From Paramecium octaurelia (lineage: Eukaryota > Ciliophora > Oligohymenophorea > Peniculida > Parameciidae), in contig CAJJDP010000078.1 of assembly GCA_905182995.1 (NCBI GenBank), forward strand, positions 400,181-453,977: a stretch of 53,797 bases of DNA, in the 5' to 3' direction. Shown here one piece after another: positions 49,801 through 53,797 of this stretch. The translations under genes were made by a program, and so were the position numbers. The notes beneath the pieces are model-generated. The model worked only from the letters and a program-made list of their open reading frames with translations, did no database searches and was not told where the DNA came from. The number at the start of each line of letters is the position of its first letter. Position 1 is the first letter of the stretch.

Positions 49801-52505
49801 AATAGTCTAAGGGGCATTCAAGGCAATTTGAAAAGTAGCTTTGAGTAACACACTGTCCACATTCAGGATCACATGAATCCTACAATATTGTTTATGGATC
49901 CAAAAATTCATTGTAAACACTTGATTAAAGTTAGGGTACAAATTAAAGTATAAAGCTTTAAATTTAATTGACCTAATTTTGAAGTAATTAAGTGTTGATA
50001 TCAAATTCATCATTTTAATAGCAATTATTATTTTCCAAGATGCAATTGCTTTAGCAAGTGACACATCTAATTTCTATATCTCTGTTAATCATAATAGTAC
50101 ATTGTTAACAATTCGAAATTAAGTCTAGCAATTGGAAATTTGAGGTGCTATCGAAAAGTCATCATTTCTCGAAAGAATGCACAGCTCCTTACTGTTTATA
50201 TTAATAAAAGAACTTAAACAATTTTCTATTTAAGGTTTTTAGAGTAGACAAAAACCTAAGGAAAAATCAAATATATAGTCTTATTTACACAGTGCACATC
50301 CAATTTTGACATCTTATATGAAGTATAATTGATTTTGAGAATAGTTCAATAATGAACAAAAATTCTAATCCTAAGCAGAGTACTCAAAACAATAGAGGCA
50401 ATTTTTTATTTCACATAATTTGCATTTTTTCTCAAATGATGCATAAAATGGTGGTAAACAGATTAGCTCATTGTTTTAAAATACTTCTTTATCTTCCCTG
50501 ATACAATTACCATCTATTAATTTAGACGTTTCATCACACTTTACACATTTTATGGAGTTGACTAAAATTTAACAAATTAAACAGTATTAGCTAAGGCATT
50601 AGTAACAATACAATTCATTTGTTTGATAAATGTTACTTTTTTAACAAAAATGATTAAAATACATTTATGCTAGTGAAAATTCTTTCAAGATACCTTCTGG
50701 ATCAGATAGATTAAGATCTAGAATAAACTATTAAAACTGAGTTTAATGAATAACATTTAGTTAATTGCCATCAAAATAAAACTGAAATTTCCCTGAAAGT
50801 TTCAAAGCATCCATAAAACTGGTATTCATCTCTAAAACTAGTGATGAAACGCAAGTAGGATTTTGGTACCAGTTCTATGGATTAATTAAACATTCATAAC
50901 AAGTAATCAAGCCTTCCTTTATTATTGAAGGACTAAATATTTGATGATAACTTACCATTATAAACAAACTCCATCAAACTCAAAATATCCGTATTCACAA
51001 TTTTTACTTTAAAATATGGTTTCATCCTTTGTCAATTTGAGATTAGAGTCTTTATAGTCTTGGCATTAATTTTCATTATCGATTGTAAAATATGGACATA
51101 TACAGACCTTATATTCTGGAAGATATATTCTCTTTGATTCTTATGAGCATGACAAACAATCCTGATTTGTTGGACCATTACAATCTTAGCAGCTAAAATG
51201 ACAACTTAAGTATGCTAGTTCCTAATAGCAATTAAAAAACTCGAAATTTCTAACTTAAAAAATGAAACCATTAGAGGATACAATTTGGCTATCTCCAAAT
51301 TATACTTAAAACTGACAATTATGAAATTAATTAACTTCATATTCAAGATTATATTTATTAATTTCCTCTTCGCCATAGAATGTTATTTTAACTATTAATT
51401 TTGACTTTAATAATTCCACTTTGATAAAATGCCAAAGAGTTACTTAACCTAAGATTAAAAATTTTTTCTTCAATAAAAACGGGTTATCTGAAAAATCAAG
51501 TGAAACATCAGGAAAAGTATAATTATATGTTGTTATTTCCATCTCATTAGATTGCTGAAAGAAATGATAAAATAACTAAAAAGGATATAAGTTGTAATTC
51601 TATAATTTAGGATTTGATTAAATTGCGGAAACCTTTATTAACTAATAACTAAATGTTTCATATTGATTCTTATTTTCTTTTATTCTAACCCATCCTCTTA
51701 AAATGAAGGAATCACAATTGGAATTTTCTGATATAAATTCCTGTTATTATTAATTTACAAAGTCCTAGTCTTTCATTTTATATATTTCATTAGGATTACA
51801 CACACAAGTTTCAAAAACTGCTTGATATGTTTCTTTTACTACATCAACGAAATTAAAATCAAAATTTAGGATTTAAATTGAAACTTCTTATAACCATATT
51901 GGGCCTGGAAAATATGAAAACTACTGATTGTATTATAATTCATTTATTTTAGAATCATTTACCAATAAATTACCTCCAAATGTTAAAATTAAATTTACAT
52001 CCTTTAATATTTTTTTAATTTCTTATGTGGTTTGTAATAGTACCTCCTATTTCTTTGTCACAATCAACTAAACCCTATCCAATTTTGGCCATATGGCAAC
52101 TTGAAGGAAATACCAAGTGTTTTCATAGTCAAATGAATTAATAACCAAATCAAACCTTGTATATTAGTTCTAATTATTGATAAATTAAACTGTTTTTATT
52201 ATCTTCTTTGATTCATAGTTAAGACAATCAAAATATAGTATATTTAAATTCTGTTATTCAAAATCTATTGCATTATGTAAATGAAAGCAATGACTATCAA
52301 AAATTCCTAATAATCCCACTTAAGATATTGCGCTTAGTGGATTGAATTTTTACCATACTCCATAACTCAAGCAACTGTTAGTCTGATAACTATCATCTTC
52401 CAATTATATAATTTTTCTTTCAAATTGATTTTTAGGATTCATCTCAGTGGTTGTAAATTTATTCCCTATCTTTATGATTAATACCAGAAAACATATAAGT
52501 CTCAT
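43841..52505 (-). CDS. Giant Cys-rich/beta-helix/multi-TM surface protein (~2,850 aa)
   Basis: A complete gene. The Met at 52505 opens a signal peptide (MRLICFLVLIIKIGN). The N-terminal domain has SYGVWQKFNPLSAISQVGLL, DSHCFHLHNAIDFE and NSFDYENTWYFLQV. A Cys-rich zone (51.2-49.5 kb; LSCHFSCQDCNGPTNQDCLS, CYQCLSQYCLICQ) follows. A very long zone of parallel beta-helix-like repeats (about 49.4-46.1 kb) has rungs such as NIIFFKDVTLNYNNCQQCSN and GGGIYIQANYMSFIINRSLI. Then an EGF-like Cys cluster (CREGHIGALCEECDIYNI) and a C-terminal region with several membrane spans (for example LWMVYFIIPGLIIIGFVIPL) and a Ser/Arg-rich tail end at the TGA at 43843. Four GT..AG introns: 50933-50955, 45294-45316, 45155-45180, 44784-44805 (22-26 nt). 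One frame step near 50117 (QTQF|SNCQQC) is explained by one missing A (plus strand) in an A-run. No other internal TGA remains after splicing. The family is known in Paramecium and other ciliates; function unknown, probably surface recognition. Confidence 0.92.
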
Positions 52506-52809
52506 CAAATAAAATTATTATTAATTAATAATCACAAATATTCCCTTCTTTAATCTGCCGATTAATTAGTAGGTTTTTACCTTATTAACATGAATATAAA
52601 TTAGTATTGTTTCTAATATACATTAACATCTTAAATGTGAATTTTAAGGATCTTGAATGAAAATATTATAAAATTTTCTAACCAGAATTTTGATATTTCT
52701 ATTTTTTTATATCAAAGGGAAGCGTTTGTCACAATTTTCAATTTTTATATTCAATCTTCTTAATTGGTATATAGGTATATGGCCTAAATTCTCTATTTAG
52801 AGGGTATAA

Positions 52810-53797
52810 TTTTAAATTGTAGTTTGAATCAAATTGTTTAATATTTTGATATCTTTTATATATGAATTGTCTTTCATAATAAATAGCAGATGAATATTAC
52901 ATAAAGCAAAACTATTAGAAAAATTTTCAACATTGTATTCTAAATTCGAAATAAAAAAATTAATTATAAAGCTGAAGTAAAATAGTAAGAATGATCCTTT
53001 TTCAAAGTCCACACATAGTAAATTATCAGTTAAATATTTATATTTACTCCTTATGAACCATTTTGTGTAGTTGGGTTAAAAATTGTATTCACCACAAAGA
53101 TTTTATCTCAATTTCAAAAAAAAAATGTGAAATTATACAGAATATTATAATCAATAAGAGTTAAAATTATTTTAAAACAAACAATTTAGCAAACAAAAAA
53201 TACCTAATCAAAAAATCAGAGTTAACTTGAAATTTAGACCACTTCTGAACATAAGTCTATAAAACGTAAACATTTTAAGTGAAGAAATATATACAGTTGA
53301 TAAGTTTTAAACTCATTCAATTTTTCAGGTCAACATCATTTTTTCATCTAAAATACACTATTTTAATTCAAAGTGATATAATCAATAAGAATTAGAGTTG
53401 ATGCAACATATGCAATAGGACAAGAAATTCCTTTTTGCTATCATAATAAGACTTTGCACTTTCTTGAAATTAAAAGGCTCAATATACAACTCAGAATTTT
53501 CAATATTCAAAATATAGCTTTCCAATTATAATACAGTCATATTTATGCCCTTTTTTTTGAAAACTTATTCTTTACTACTAAAATTCTAATTTTTTGAATC
53601 TTCATAAAATAGACATCATCCAAATACATTAATTTATTTCTGATATCTTATTTAAATGCAATATTCTCAATTTTACTTATTTTAAGGATATTTATTTTTA
53701 AAATAGCTCACTAATTTAAGGTTTGTTTACTGCTATCCTAAGTAAATTCAATATTCTCAATTCACTTGATTTACTGATAATTAATGTAAAAATTTCT
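52810..53797 (-). pseudogene. Likely decayed relative of the beta-helix surface protein
   Basis: Upstream of the large minus-strand gene, on the same strand, two coding-like blocks look like beta-helix rungs. The block around 52812-53035 reads FISNLEYNVENFSNSFALCN and NSYIKDIKILNNLIQTTI. The block around 53370-53620 reads INMTVLQLESYILNIENSEL and LIMIAKRNFLSYCICC, ending at a TGA near 53385. They are separated by TGA codons and frame changes, and the sequence runs off the window. The asparagine-rich, short-strand pattern matches the beta-helix zone of the neighbour, suggesting a tandem paralogue in decay. The call rests on sequence character only. Confidence 0.35.

Noticed and set aside
1..53797. 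CRISPR arrays, bacterial operons, tRNA or rRNA genes
   Set aside because: No regularly spaced repeats, ribosome-binding sites or recognisable RNA-gene signatures were seen; the code and introns are eukaryotic.

Overview
Organism. The window reads as nuclear DNA of a ciliate, most likely Paramecium. Four long genes open only if TAA and TAG are read as glutamine and TGA alone as stop. Two of them carry several GT..AG introns of only 22-26 nt, a size typical of Paramecium. The DNA is very AT-rich, and the families are expanded ones in Paramecium: giant WD40 proteins with a pentapeptide-like prefix, DUF4215 cysteine-rich membrane proteins, and beta-helix/multi-TM surface proteins. In about 20 kb of intact coding sequence I saw no obvious TA-bounded insertion (IES). 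That suggests somatic-type or IES-poor sequence, but I could not test it.

Layout. (1) 1-1440, minus: 3' part missing of a WD40-repeat gene, running off the left edge. (2) 1.7-2.6 kb: a GC-richer island with a 47-bp tandem repeat, then a GATGAAAT-type minisatellite. (3) 2.5-15 kb: a mosaic of coding-like remnants: a Cys-rich minus-strand frame (2.5-3.6 kb), an unknown minus-strand frame (5.8-6.7 kb), a plus-strand beta-propeller-like gene (7.5-10.1 kb), a possible LINE-type reverse transcriptase remnant (11.7-12.4 kb) and an orphan minus frame (14.2-14.7 kb). (4) 15.75-19.76 kb, minus: a complete DUF4215 multi-TM gene with five micro-introns. (5) 19.8-24.7 kb: mostly non-coding, with a decayed Tc1/mariner-type transposase at 21.0-21.3 kb. 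(6) 24.75-28.61 kb, plus: a large intact orphan membrane protein. (7) 28.7-30.4 kb, minus: a broken paralogue of gene 4. (8) 31.3-33.2 kb, plus: a broken unknown gene. (9) 33.4-37.5 kb, plus: an intact 22-repeat WD40 protein, paralogue of gene 1. (10) 38-40.7 kb, plus: fragments of an unknown membrane/coiled-coil gene. (11) 41.0-43.5 kb: an exact 1,200-bp direct duplication around an N and a poly-T-rich linker, probably an assembly join. (12) 43.84-52.5 kb, minus: a complete ~2,850-aa surface protein (Cys-rich, beta-helix, multi-TM) with four micro-introns. (13) 52.8 kb to the right edge: a likely decayed relative of it.

How it fits together. The intact genes are mostly predicted cell-surface or secreted proteins, and three of the four large families have a second, broken or partial copy within the same 54 kb. 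This is what a locus shaped by local duplication and decay would look like. Several otherwise perfect genes are interrupted by a single missing base in or near A/T runs, which points at least partly to sequencing or assembly error. No tRNA, rRNA, CRISPR or bacterial-type signals were seen. Homology statements come from motif recognition by eye, not searches.
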